A DNA stretch of 64,000 nucleotides from Martelella alba (GTDB taxonomy: Bacteria > Pseudomonadota > Alphaproteobacteria > Rhizobiales > Rhizobiaceae): NCBI RefSeq assembly GCF_006516955.1, contig NZ_VHLG01000011.1:167890-231889 (forward strand), given 5' to 3'. The notes beneath the pieces were generated by a model that searched no databases, had not been told where the DNA came from, and saw only the letters and a program-made list of their open reading frames with translations. A program made the translations under genes and the position numbers. Positions 9,076 to 17,564 of the stretch are shown here, piece by piece; within the stretch, counting starts at the first letter, position 1, and each line of letters starts with the position of its first letter.

Positions 9076-10539
9076 TTATGAGGCTTTGGCCGCCGGCAGT
9101 TCTTCCATCATATCTTCCGGCAGAACCAGTTCCGGCACGTCATAGGCCTTCAGGGCTTCAAAGTGATCATCCGCCTCGGCCAGGAATAATTCACGAGTAA
9201 CCCCGCGCGAAACCCGGTCGATGCCGAATTTGAGCGAGGATATACCCGCCGCACCGGCAAGGCTCGGCATGGCGCCATAGGTGTAGTTGAAGACATGGCG
9301 CAGGAAGGGCGCCGTGCCCGGCACCTTCTCGGTCAGCTGGAAGCAATCCGAGAGATAGGGGAAACCGGCAATCACCGCATCCTTCATCGGCGCGTCCGGC
9401 GTGTAACGATCGCCCCAGACGGCAATCTTGTCGGCAAAACGGGTGAGCTCCGGACGGGAGGCGAAATCATTAACGAAACCGGTCCCGACGATCAGATAAT
9501 CAAATTCTTCCGTGCCATGCGGGGTCGTCAGCAGCACCTTGCCATCCTTATAGGCAAGGCCATCAATCGGGCTACCGAGCTTCAGCGAAAAATTGGCAAA
9601 ATCGGCGCAGCGCTTGTAGGTATCGGCAGGCGGCGGCTGGTTGCGGTCAAAAAGCGTCTTCATGATGCGCCATTTGCGGGCATCGTCGAGATCGCCGAAA
9701 TGACGCAGGAAGCCGGTATATTCCATCCAGCGATAGGGATTGACGACCGGCAGGCGCTTGCGGCGGGCAAAAAGCTTCACGCTTGCAGCACCGGTTTCAA
9801 GCGCGACGGCGGCATTATCAAAGGCCGAAGCACCCGCGCCGATGACGGCGATCTTCTTGCCCTTCAATGCTTCGAAAGCAATCATCTCGGAGGTGTGACC
9901 ATAGGCCTCGCGCGGCAGGTTTTGAGAAACGATGCCGGGTACGGACCAATGACCAGAACCGTCAATGCCGGTCGCCAGCACGATATTGCGGGCGTAAAGC
10001 ACTTTCTCGCCTTCGGCCGACTTCGCCGTCACCGCGAAAAGGTCATCGCTGAGCGGTTCGACATCCGTCACCTCGACGCCGTTTTGAACCGGAATGCCGA
10101 CCGTCTCGCGCAGCCAGAGCAGATATTCGCACCACAATTCCTTCGGGATCTTGCCGAGCGCATCCCAGCTTTCAACGCCATATTTCGCTTCCCACCAGGC
10201 GCGCACCGACAGCGAGCCAATGCCAAGCTCCGGTCCCGTCACGGTCTTCGGCGTGCGCAGCGTGATCATGCGGGCAAAGGTGCACCACGGACCTTCGGAA
10301 CCGGCCTCGCTGCGCTCCAGAACGGCAATATTGGTGACTTTTTCGCGCATCAGCTTGAAGGCGACCGTCAATCCCGTCTGGCCACCACCGATGATGACGA
10401 CATCCTTTACCTTCTGCCCTTGATATTCGCGCGGCTCGACCCATTCACGTGCCGGATAATCGGTGCATTCCAGGTCATGGCGGGCGCGGGCCTGCAACTG
10501 CGAAAGTTTGCTCTGATCGTTCAAGATTTCATTCCCCAT
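9076..10539 (-). CDS. FAD/NAD(P)-dependent monooxygenase-like flavoprotein
   Basis: This is a 487-residue flavoprotein of the flavin-containing monooxygenase group. The N-terminal half has a Rossmann FAD site (VVIIGGGQTGLTVAF, about 47-61), and the middle has an NADPH site (IAVIGAGASAFDNA, about 231-244). A third flavin-related segment, YLIVGTGFVND, follows. Such enzymes hydroxylate N or S atoms or perform Baeyer-Villiger oxidation using NADPH and oxygen. It is the first gene of the left-hand operon, with a 195-base upstream gap separating it from the AraC gene. With the HpaB-type enzyme it gives the island two independent oxygenases. Substrate unknown. Confidence 0.75.
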   Translation of the reverse strand: MGNEILNDQSKLSQLQARARHDLECTDYPAREWVEPREYQGQKVKDVVIIGGGQTGLTVAFKLMREKVTNIAVLERSEAGSEGPWCTFARMITLRTPKTVTGPELGIGSLSVRAWWEAKYGVESWDALGKIPKELWCEYLLWLRETVGIPVQNGVEVTDVEPLSDDLFAVTAKSAEGEKVLYARNIVLATGIDGSGHWSVPGIVSQNLPREAYGHTSEMIAFEALKGKKIAVIGAGASAFDNAAVALETGAASVKLFARRKRLPVVNPYRWMEYTGFLRHFGDLDDARKWRIMKTLFDRNQPPPADTYKRCADFANFSLKLGSPIDGLAYKDGKVLLTTPHGTEEFDYLIVGTGFVNDFASRPELTRFADKIAVWGDRYTPDAPMKDAVIAGFPYLSDCFQLTEKVPGTAPFLRHVFNYTYGAMPSLAGAAGISSLKFGIDRVSRGVTRELFLAEADDHFEALKAYDVPELVLPEDMMEELPAAKAS

Positions 10540-10734
10540 AAGCTTGCGATTCTAAAAGAGGGAGCCGGACATCACCGCCATTGTCCGGCAGTTGCCCAAG
10601 CCCTTGCTGTCTGCTCTTCTTGCTGATGCCCTCATCGAAAACCAGTCGGAATGACACGGGCCAAGTCTATGCCTGCGCCCTGCCTGCTTTCCAGTTTTCT
10701 GACATGTCCATCAGTGCGGAAAAGCATAGCCATG
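10540..10734. promoter_or_regulatory. intergenic region upstream of the flavoprotein operon
   Basis: This 195-base gap between the AraC regulator stop and the flavoprotein start probably holds the promoter of the left-hand operon, given the strand arrangement. I see no confident -35/-10 pair and no clear operator repeat in it. Confidence 0.3.
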
Positions 10735-11715
10735 TTATTTCGCAACGCAACAAAGTTGCGCGCGACGGTAGTCTCTGGGTGCGATTTCGAAGCGGCTGCG
10801 AAAAGCACGGCTGAAATGTGAAAAATCCTTGAAGCCGCGCTTGAGTGCGATCGTCGTGATGGGCAGACCTGCCTGCAACGGGTCTGCGAGATCGGAGCGG
10901 ATACGCTCCAGGCGCTGCGATTTGATCCATTGCACCAGCCGCTCCTCCTCATGCTCGAACAACTCGTAGAGCGAACGCAACGACAGGCCTTCAGCCTTGG
11001 CAATACCGGCAGGAGACAGGGCGGGATCGTCCAGGTGAGCGAGAATATGGGTCTTGATCCGGCCAAGCTGCGCCTCGCGCCCGGCCGAAAGCGGCAGAGC
11101 CTCAGAGACCCCGCTCAATGCCGTTGCCAGCAGATCGATGACATGACTTTCGATGCGGGCCGACAGCATGGCCGTCGCCTCTTCCTGACGCATATCGGCC
11201 AGCGCCAGCACGAAGTCATAGAAGAAGCGTCCCGGCACGCGCTCAGTGGAAATCACGCGCGCCAGAAGCCGGTCGATATGGGGAATACGGTCAACAATCG
11301 GCCGGCGCGGCACTTTCAGCGAGATCTGGCGATAATGCCCCTCAAACGCCATGCGATAGGGCCTGCGACTGTCATAAAGCACCATGGAACGCGGCGTCGT
11401 CACCACATCGCGCCCGCCCTGATTAAAGGCGCTCACGCCCTCGACCTGCAGCGTCACCTCAAACCACTGGTCATCGCGATCGATATGTTCTTCAGCACGG
11501 CTGACCACCAGATCATTGGAGACGATATCGGCCATGGTGATCTCGCCGAAGGTGAGCCAGGAGAGCTTCCCGTAAAAACCTGCCGGATCGGCGCGCCGCA
11601 CACCCGTTGGCGGGAAGACAGCATTGGTGGCAGCAAGCCAGTAATCCAGCCGCTCGGACGCAGCCACTGCATCGGTTGACAGCCGGCTCCAGCCGGTACG
11701 GACGGGTTCAGGCAT
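10735..11715 (-). CDS. AraC-family transcriptional regulator
   Basis: The 326-residue regulator has an N-terminal ligand-sensing half of the AraC-binding-like type (residues about 20-200) and a C-terminal AraC DNA-binding domain with two helix-turn-helix units. These are GIAKAEGLSLRSLYELFE and the signature ITTIALKRGFKDFSHFSRAF followed by RSRFEIAPRDYRR. The ATG at 11715 overlaps the flavin reductase stop by eight bases; a longer frame to 11772 lies inside the reductase and is less likely. It is the last gene of the hpaB-led operon and faces the flavoprotein operon, so it is the obvious pathway activator, probably sensing the substrate or an intermediate. Confidence 0.85.
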   Translation of the reverse strand: MPEPVRTGWSRLSTDAVAASERLDYWLAATNAVFPPTGVRRADPAGFYGKLSWLTFGEITMADIVSNDLVVSRAEEHIDRDDQWFEVTLQVEGVSAFNQGGRDVVTTPRSMVLYDSRRPYRMAFEGHYRQISLKVPRRPIVDRIPHIDRLLARVISTERVPGRFFYDFVLALADMRQEEATAMLSARIESHVIDLLATALSGVSEALPLSAGREAQLGRIKTHILAHLDDPALSPAGIAKAEGLSLRSLYELFEHEEERLVQWIKSQRLERIRSDLADPLQAGLPITTIALKRGFKDFSHFSRAFRSRFEIAPRDYRRAQLCCVAK

Positions 11716-12217
11716 GGGATGAAGCCTCCATTGGGACGACGCCATGGGAAATGCGGCTGGCGAAGAAGACAAGCGGACGCCCCTCCTCCACCCTGAGCGC
11801 CATGACCCGGCCGATCAGGATGCGATGATCGCCACCATCATAAATCCGGTCGGTCACACAATCGAAATGGGCAAGCGCCCCTTCGATCAACGGCAGGCCG
11901 CTTGCAGCCTCAATCGTTTTCACTGTGGCAAAGGGATCGGCCTGACCACGGGCAAAATGCGCGGCGACATGGCTCTGCCGCTCCGACAGGACACTGATGG
12001 CAAAGCCCTCCGCCGCCTCGAAGACGGGGCGCGAACGGGCATTGTCGCGCAGGCTCCACAAGACCAGCGGCGGCTCCATCGAGAGCGACGTGAAAGAGGA
12101 GATCGTCATGCCGATGGTGCGCCCGTCATGACGGGCAGCAACCACGGCGATACCGGTGGCAAACTGGCCAAGCGCGCGGCGCAGATGAAGCGGGCTTGCA
12201 TGGATCATATCATGCAT
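11708..12217 (-). CDS. flavin reductase (HpaC-like)
   Basis: This is a 169-residue flavin reductase domain protein. Typical segments are LRRALGQFATGIAVV, the FMN/FAD-binding TISSFTSLSMEPPLVLWSL (about 39-57), SVLSERQSHVAAHFA and a C-terminal VFFASRISHG. Such proteins use NAD(P)H to supply free FADH2 to a separate oxygenase. The HpaB-type oxygenase that leads the same operon is the expected partner, forming a two-component monooxygenase. It overlaps the amidohydrolase gene by eight bases upstream and the AraC gene by eight bases downstream. Confidence 0.88.
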   Translation of the reverse strand: MHDMIHASPLHLRRALGQFATGIAVVAARHDGRTIGMTISSFTSLSMEPPLVLWSLRDNARSRPVFEAAEGFAISVLSERQSHVAAHFARGQADPFATVKTIEAASGLPLIEGALAHFDCVTDRIYDGGDHRILIGRVMALRVEEGRPLVFFASRISHGVVPMEASSHA

Positions 12218-13709
12218 TGGAAGATCCCCTTTCCGGCCGGATGAACCGTTCGATTGCCAGCGGCACGCTCATCATCTTTTCCGCATGGGAAACAGCAAAG
12301 GGCGCCAGCCGGTTGGCAAGCGCGCTCAGATCGTCATTATCGGCCCGCAACTGCGCCACCGCCTCTGTCACCCGGCTGGCAAGACGATCAAAAGCAGGCG
12401 CCGTCAGCATGCGATCGCGAACGACGAACTGTCCGGCGACCATGACATCGCGTACCGTATCCGCCCCGGCACTGGTGATCAGCTGGTTGAGCGGATCGTT
12501 CAGCGGCAGGAAGTCTAGATGATCAAGATCGAGGAAAACGAGGTCGGCATCGGCACCGACGGCGATCCGGCCCGCATCGGGTCGCCCGGTCAGGATTGCA
12601 CCCGCTGTGGTGGCCATGCGGAATGTTTCAAGCGCGGTTGGCCAATGCGATGCCGGCTCACCGTAGAGGCGGGCGCCGAAGGAAGAAAGCCGCATGGCGC
12701 GGAACATGTCCAGTGCATCGGAGGAGTTGGCGCCGTCGGTGGCAAGCCCGACGGTGATGCCACGCTCAAGCATCGGCCGCACATGGGCAAAGCCGACGCC
12801 AAGACGCATATTGCTTGCCGGAACATGGGCAATTTTCGCACCAGCCGCTGCAATCATGTCAAGATCATCAGGGTCGAGCCAGACGGCATGGGCGGCAACA
12901 AAATCCGGCCCCAGCAGGCCAAGATCCTTCAGATAGGCCACCGGAGACATGTCATATTTCTGGAAAGCCGTCACCCGCTGCAACCGGCTTTCGGCCACAT
13001 GCATATGGATCGGAACTTCGAATTCTGCCGCGATTTCAGCGCATGCCAGCAGAAATCTCTCCGAGCAATGATGGGGAATGGTCGGCGCGATGGCGAGTTC
13101 GATGCCCTCAGGCAGTTCGTCGCGCCGGGAAAAGATAGCGCGCACGGCATCCAGTACCACAGCCCCGTCAATCGGTGCTGAAACGGCGGCCTTCAGATCA
13201 TCGGGCAAGGTATCGGCAAGGCCAGGGATTGCCTGAAAGAAGGAAAGATCGGAGATCATCGGCGCCAGCCGCGCCCTGATCCCGGCATCGGCATAGGCGC
13301 GCGCGCAGGCGAAAAAGCCCTCGACCGTCGGCAACGGATATTCATAGACGAGATCGAAACAGGCCGTCGCCCCCTTCTTCAGCATCTCGGCAGCCGCGAG
13401 AAGCGTCGAGGCATAGATGGTTTCGGGCGAGCGCCGCCCCGAAAGCCAGGCTGCATGGCTGAGCGAGGTCTCCAGCATGAAGCGCTCGGCCATGCCCTTG
13501 TTGAGGCTCATATGTCCATGCGTGTGGCTGTTGATCAAACCGGGGATCACCATGCGCCGCGAGGCATCCACCACGGTCTTGCCGACAAGTGTGCCAGGCC
13601 TGGCAATGGCATCAATCCGTCCGGCTTTGACCAGAAGATCGCGATGTTCGACCGTACCGGACAAGGGGTCGGCGACCAGCGCGCCGGAAATCAGCACCGT
13701 GCCGTTCAT
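12210..13709 (-). CDS. amidohydrolase (chlorohydrolase/deaminase family)
   Basis: This 499-residue amidohydrolase is distinct from the one at 5683-7032. The N-terminal small beta domain is followed by the metal motif VIPGLINSHTHGHMSLNKG (about 53-71). The barrel then shows PTIPHHCS, IHMHVAESR, AAHAVWLD, HVPASNMRLG and the catalytic Asp in LATDGANSSD. The family removes amino or other leaving groups from purines, pyrimidines, triazines and similar rings. Its start overlaps the end of the PuuE-like gene by four bases. Two different ring amidohydrolases in one island support a multi-step heterocycle pathway. The specific substrate is unknown. Confidence 0.82.
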   Translation of the reverse strand: MNGTVLISGALVADPLSGTVEHRDLLVKAGRIDAIARPGTLVGKTVVDASRRMVIPGLINSHTHGHMSLNKGMAERFMLETSLSHAAWLSGRRSPETIYASTLLAAAEMLKKGATACFDLVYEYPLPTVEGFFACARAYADAGIRARLAPMISDLSFFQAIPGLADTLPDDLKAAVSAPIDGAVVLDAVRAIFSRRDELPEGIELAIAPTIPHHCSERFLLACAEIAAEFEVPIHMHVAESRLQRVTAFQKYDMSPVAYLKDLGLLGPDFVAAHAVWLDPDDLDMIAAAGAKIAHVPASNMRLGVGFAHVRPMLERGITVGLATDGANSSDALDMFRAMRLSSFGARLYGEPASHWPTALETFRMATTAGAILTGRPDAGRIAVGADADLVFLDLDHLDFLPLNDPLNQLITSAGADTVRDVMVAGQFVVRDRMLTAPAFDRLASRVTEAVAQLRADNDDLSALANRLAPFAVSHAEKMMSVPLAIERFIRPERGSSNA

Positions 13710-14623
13710 GCGCCTGCCTCCGGCGGATGGGTTGCGATCCAGTGACGCGCGACCTCGGAACGCCCGGCGATCCAGACATCGGGATGTTGGCCGACCAGAT
13801 CAAGAAAACGCTGCACCGCCTCGAACCGCGACGGCTGGCCGGAAATGCGGGCGTGAAGGCTCACCGTCATCATCCGCGGGCGGCGGGCGCTTTCGGCATA
13901 AAGCACACGGAAAGCAGAGGCGAGATGGGCATACATATCCTCGGCCGTGCCGAGCTTTGCGGTCGCAAGCCGGTTATCATTATGGGTAAAGGAATGCGGC
14001 ACGACCAGATGCGAGAAACCGGCCGTCTTCACCCAATAGGGCAGATCATCGGCATAGCTGTCAGCATCATAGAGAAAGCCGCCATGTTCCACCAGCAGCC
14101 TGCGGGTCGCAGCGCTCGGCGAATAGCGGCTCTGCCAGCCGAGTGGACGGGTGCCGACCGTGCACTGCAGGCTTTCAACCGTGCGGGCAATCACTTTCCG
14201 CTCTTCCGCCTCGTTCATCAGGAAATGCCGGGCGAAGCGATCACCATGGGCACAAAGATCAAAGCCAGCAGCAGCGATCTCGCGGCCGATCTCCGGCGTC
14301 TTTTCCAGCGCCCGTGCACAGGCATTGACGGTGAGTTTGAGGCCCCGGTCGAAGAACAACTCAGACAGACGCCAGAAGCCGACCCGGCTGCCATATTCGT
14401 AAAGCGTTTCAGCGACGAAATCGCGCGTTCCGGCCGGCACTTCGCCGGGGATGCCATCGGTCAGCCCGACCTCGCTTGCGCTGTCACCATCGGCAATGGA
14501 GGCCTCTGCGCCCTCCTCGATATTGAGCACGACGACCAGCGCCATGCGTGCACCGCCCGGCCATTGCGGGTCCGGCGGGGTTTTGCCATAGCCGATGAAG
14601 TCGCGGTCGCCGTCGTTGATCAT
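13706..14623 (-). CDS. polysaccharide-deacetylase-fold hydrolase (PuuE-like)
   Basis: This 305-residue NodB-fold protein resembles the PuuE allantoinases. DFIGYGKTPPDPQWPGGARM at the N-terminus, LNIEEGAEAS (about 32-41), YEYGSRVGFWRL and HGGFLYDADSYADDLPYW all match that subfamily. PuuE enzymes hydrolyse allantoin or related cyclic amides without the usual metal triad of chitin deacetylases. A longer frame to 14761 exists, but ATG 14623 overlaps the amidase stop as ATGA and matches the family start. It likely opens an amide-containing ring or removes an N-acyl/formyl group in the pathway. The histidine segment reads AHGDRF rather than the CHGWRW I recall for PuuE, so the substrate may differ. 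Confidence 0.75.
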   Translation of the reverse strand: MINDGDRDFIGYGKTPPDPQWPGGARMALVVVLNIEEGAEASIADGDSASEVGLTDGIPGEVPAGTRDFVAETLYEYGSRVGFWRLSELFFDRGLKLTVNACARALEKTPEIGREIAAAGFDLCAHGDRFARHFLMNEAEERKVIARTVESLQCTVGTRPLGWQSRYSPSAATRRLLVEHGGFLYDADSYADDLPYWVKTAGFSHLVVPHSFTHNDNRLATAKLGTAEDMYAHLASAFRVLYAESARRPRMMTVSLHARISGQPSRFEAVQRFLDLVGQHPDVWIAGRSEVARHWIATHPPEAGA

Positions 14624-15807
14624 GGGCGCTCCACCAGCGGCCCGAGCGCCTCGGCAAAGGCCAGCAGCCGCTCCTCGCCGCGATGACCGGCGATCACCGA
14701 CAGCCCGACCGGGCAGCGATCGACCATGGCCGCAGGGATGGCGATCTGCGGCAGACGGCAAAGGCTTGCGACACAGGTCAGCGCCAGCGTCTTTTCGCGG
14801 AAGACGATCTGGGCAGAAACATCGGCATCAAGGAAGGGCGGCAGATCATGGGCCGTCGGAATGACGATCATGCCATCATCGCCGAGCAGATCAAGAAGCC
14901 GCGTTGTCAGATGTTCGCGATTGACGACCGCTTTCGCATGGGCCTCCGGATCGACGGTCTTCGACAGGTTGATGCGCTGGTCGACCGATTCCGACAGCGC
15001 GCGGCCCGGCTCCATGCACCAATTGCCGAGCGTTGCCCAGAGATCGTGAAGCTGCAATGGCCGGAAGGTATCGAGCCAATGCTCGACGCCCTCCTCATAG
15101 AGCGTGATGTCCTGCGCCGGGCCAAGCTTTTGCGCCGCATTCAACAATGTCTCGCCAATGCCGTTGACCGGAATATCAAAGGCATCACGGGCAATCATCA
15201 GCCGGGGCGCGGCGATATCGCGCGAAAAAGCACCGAAATAAGCCTCCCCGACCCGCGCCAGCATGCTCGCATCTCGCGCCAGCCAGCCAACGGTGTCGAA
15301 ACTCGGCGCCATGGCCATGACACCGGCGGTCGAGATCCGGCCGAAGGTGGTGCGAAGTCCGTAAAGCCCGCAAAAACTGGCCGGAACGCGGATCGACCCG
15401 CCGGTATCCGAACCGATGCCGAAATCGGCGATGCCCGCACCGACGGCAGCGGCCGAGCCGGACGACGAGCCGCCCGGCGCCCGGTCCGGGGCTGCGGGAT
15501 TGATCGGCGTGCCGAAGGCCGGGTTCATGCCGAACATGCCGCAGGCCAGCTCATCCGTGTGGGTCTTGCCGATCAGGCTTGCACCGCTCATCAGCGCCGT
15601 CAGCACCGAAGGCGCCGTCGACAGCGACGGCTTGCCGTCACGGACGCGGTCCGCATTGCCGCAGGCGGTAACATGGCCTTCAATGTCGAAGAGATCCTTG
15701 GCGACAAAACTGCAGCCTGAAAGCGGGCCGCCCTTACCCCTCGCCATGGGCGCGTCAAAACGCGTGATGAAGGCGCTTCTGGCGATATCGTCGATTGTCG
15801 GCATCAT
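14620..15807 (-). CDS. amidase (amidase-signature family)
   Basis: This is an amidase-signature hydrolase of about 395 residues. The catalytic Lys is in FVAKDLFD, the Gly/Ser-rich signature is GGSSSGSAAAVGAG, and the nucleophile region is GSDTGGSIRVPASFCGLYGLR-like, giving the Ser-cisSer-Lys triad. It would hydrolyse a linear amide to acid and ammonia, as expected after ring opening. The start at 15807 (or 15804) lies one to four bases after the hpaB-like stop; the longer frame to 15870 runs inside that gene. It is somewhat shorter than most family members (about 450-500). Confidence 0.82.
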   Translation of the reverse strand: MMPTIDDIARSAFITRFDAPMARGKGGPLSGCSFVAKDLFDIEGHVTACGNADRVRDGKPSLSTAPSVLTALMSGASLIGKTHTDELACGMFGMNPAFGTPINPAAPDRAPGGSSSGSAAAVGAGIADFGIGSDTGGSIRVPASFCGLYGLRTTFGRISTAGVMAMAPSFDTVGWLARDASMLARVGEAYFGAFSRDIAAPRLMIARDAFDIPVNGIGETLLNAAQKLGPAQDITLYEEGVEHWLDTFRPLQLHDLWATLGNWCMEPGRALSESVDQRINLSKTVDPEAHAKAVVNREHLTTRLLDLLGDDGMIVIPTAHDLPPFLDADVSAQIVFREKTLALTCVASLCRLPQIAIPAAMVDRCPVGLSVIAGHRGEERLLAFAEALGPLVERP

Positions 15808-15808
15808 T

Positions 15809-17287
15809 TCACTCCGCCGCATCGCGGATCGGGTTCGGCACGTCATAACTGCCCATGAAATCCTCGACAAAGCCCTTCACGCCATCCCAGTCATAGAAAC
15901 GGAATGAATTGCCGCGCGTGACGAAGGCCGGGCCGGAATAGAACATTTCATATTGCAGATGGCGCGAGCCGAATTCGGAGCCGACCGCATCCCAGGCGAG
16001 CTTCATCAGCTTGACCCGTTCATTGCTGTCGCAGATGGCCGAGCGCTGGGTCTTGCCGATGATCGCGGCGGTGACCGGATTGTCGAAATCCTCGACCGAG
16101 GACGGCACCATGATCAGACCGCCGCCAGCGAGCGTGCGCAGGGTCTCGACCACTTCCGGATAGGTCGTCTGGGCAATCACCTGCGCAGTGCACAGCATGG
16201 TGCGGTCCGGCACGAAATAGCCGTTATGCACCTCACCTGAAATTTCCATCGCCGTGATCAGCGCCTCGATATTATTGACCTTGGCGGCCATCAGGCCGAG
16301 CGTTTCGCGCACCTGCGGATAGTTGATGATGTTGTTGGTCTCGGCAATCTTGCGCATCAGCCCGATCAGAAAACGCAGCTTCACCATCAGCCTGATGATG
16401 CACTGGTAGTTCTGATAGACATGGGTGCGGGTATTGTGCCACTGCGCCTGCGCCAGTTTCAGGTCCTGATTGACGAAAACGCGGTCCCAGGAAATCTTCA
16501 CATCATCGAAATAGACGACCGCATCATTCTCATCGAAACGGCTGGAAAGCGGATAGTCGAAAGACGACGTCGCGTCCTTCTCATAGGAGCGCCGCGACAT
16601 CAGCGTCAGCCCCTTGGCATTGATCGGCGTCACAGCGGTAAACGCATAGGCCTCATCCCCCGGCTGCAAGGCCTGAAAACCCGAGACCAGCAGTTCGTCC
16701 GCCAGAACGCCGCTGGTTGCCAGCATCTTGGCGCCACGGATGGTGATCCCCTCGGCATCCTCATCGACCACCCGGCAGACGAGATCGGGATCGGGCTGAC
16801 CACCGGCGGATTTCGCCTTGTCCGCCTGCGGATTGATGATCACATAGGACAGGAACAGATCATTATCGCGGGCATATTCATAATAGGATTTGACGGCTGC
16901 GGCACGTTTGGGATCGAACTCCTCGAATGCCGGCAACCCCATACGGAAAGCCGAAATCGTCGAGGCAACATGGTCAGGCGAACGGCCGATCATGCCGCAG
17001 GTCTGAGCCGCCCATTTTTCCAGCGCCTTGCGCCGGAAGACGAGTTCTTCCCAGCTTTTCGGCAGAAACCAGGACTGCGACACGCGCTCGCCGGTCTTAG
17101 GCGATGTGAAAGTCATGTCATCGATATTTTCCGGCGCGGCCTGGAAATCATAAAGACCCGCCACCGATTTTACCGCGTTTTGAAACGCCGGATCGGTGAC
17201 AACATTATCGACCTTCCGTCCGTCAATATAGACGGTGCGGTTGTCATTGTTGATCGTGTCGAGATAGGCTTGCCCATTCCTGGCCAT
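15809..17287 (-). CDS. 4-hydroxyphenylacetate 3-monooxygenase-type oxygenase (HpaB family)
   Basis: The 492-residue product is an FADH2-dependent monooxygenase of the HpaB/PvcC family, which has an acyl-CoA-dehydrogenase-like fold. Recognisable parts are the N-terminal GQAYLDTINNDNRTVYIDG, the middle segment ending in LSYVIINPQADK, the substrate/flavin region ITIRGAKMLATSGVLADELL, the DVKISWDRVF strand, and the C-terminal FGSRHLQYEMFYSG. The family hydroxylates phenols and also some nitrogen heterocycles. It leads a six-gene operon whose fifth gene encodes the flavin reductase partner. The substrate need not be 4-hydroxyphenylacetate, because no homoprotocatechuate genes are present. Confidence 0.85.
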   Translation of the reverse strand: MARNGQAYLDTINNDNRTVYIDGRKVDNVVTDPAFQNAVKSVAGLYDFQAAPENIDDMTFTSPKTGERVSQSWFLPKSWEELVFRRKALEKWAAQTCGMIGRSPDHVASTISAFRMGLPAFEEFDPKRAAAVKSYYEYARDNDLFLSYVIINPQADKAKSAGGQPDPDLVCRVVDEDAEGITIRGAKMLATSGVLADELLVSGFQALQPGDEAYAFTAVTPINAKGLTLMSRRSYEKDATSSFDYPLSSRFDENDAVVYFDDVKISWDRVFVNQDLKLAQAQWHNTRTHVYQNYQCIIRLMVKLRFLIGLMRKIAETNNIINYPQVRETLGLMAAKVNNIEALITAMEISGEVHNGYFVPDRTMLCTAQVIAQTTYPEVVETLRTLAGGGLIMVPSSVEDFDNPVTAAIIGKTQRSAICDSNERVKLMKLAWDAVGSEFGSRHLQYEMFYSGPAFVTRGNSFRFYDWDGVKGFVEDFMGSYDVPNPIRDAAE

Positions 17288-17564
17288 TCATTGGACTCCG
17301 TGATGATACAGCGGATTCCGGCGCCAAGCTTTTTACCCATTGCAGTCGGAATGTGATGTTGATCAAAGCTAAAAATTGCCTAAACTTTTGTCAAGCCTGC
17401 GAAACGGGCACAACCTGCGGCAAATTGCGTGCGCGGCGCTGCCATCAAGGCAGCGCCATTGGTCGGGCTTCACATCACGCGAATTACACCTATCTTGTAA
17501 AAGCGGATGCGGCTCGGTTTCCGATCACATGCGCGCCATTTTCACCTCTATGAAGAGTTGCCCC
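17288..17564. promoter_or_regulatory. divergent promoter region, hpaB-like operon / alcohol dehydrogenase
   Basis: This 277-base region separates two divergent transcription units of the island, so it must hold both promoters and is the best place to look for the AraC regulator's binding sites. I see no perfect palindrome; AraC-type direct repeats cannot be assigned by eye with confidence. Confidence 0.4.

Noticed and set aside
15809..17287. Assignment as a genuine 4-hydroxyphenylacetate pathway gene
   Set aside because: No homoprotocatechuate ring-cleavage genes are nearby and the operon partners are ring amidohydrolases, so only the family, not the substrate, is claimed.
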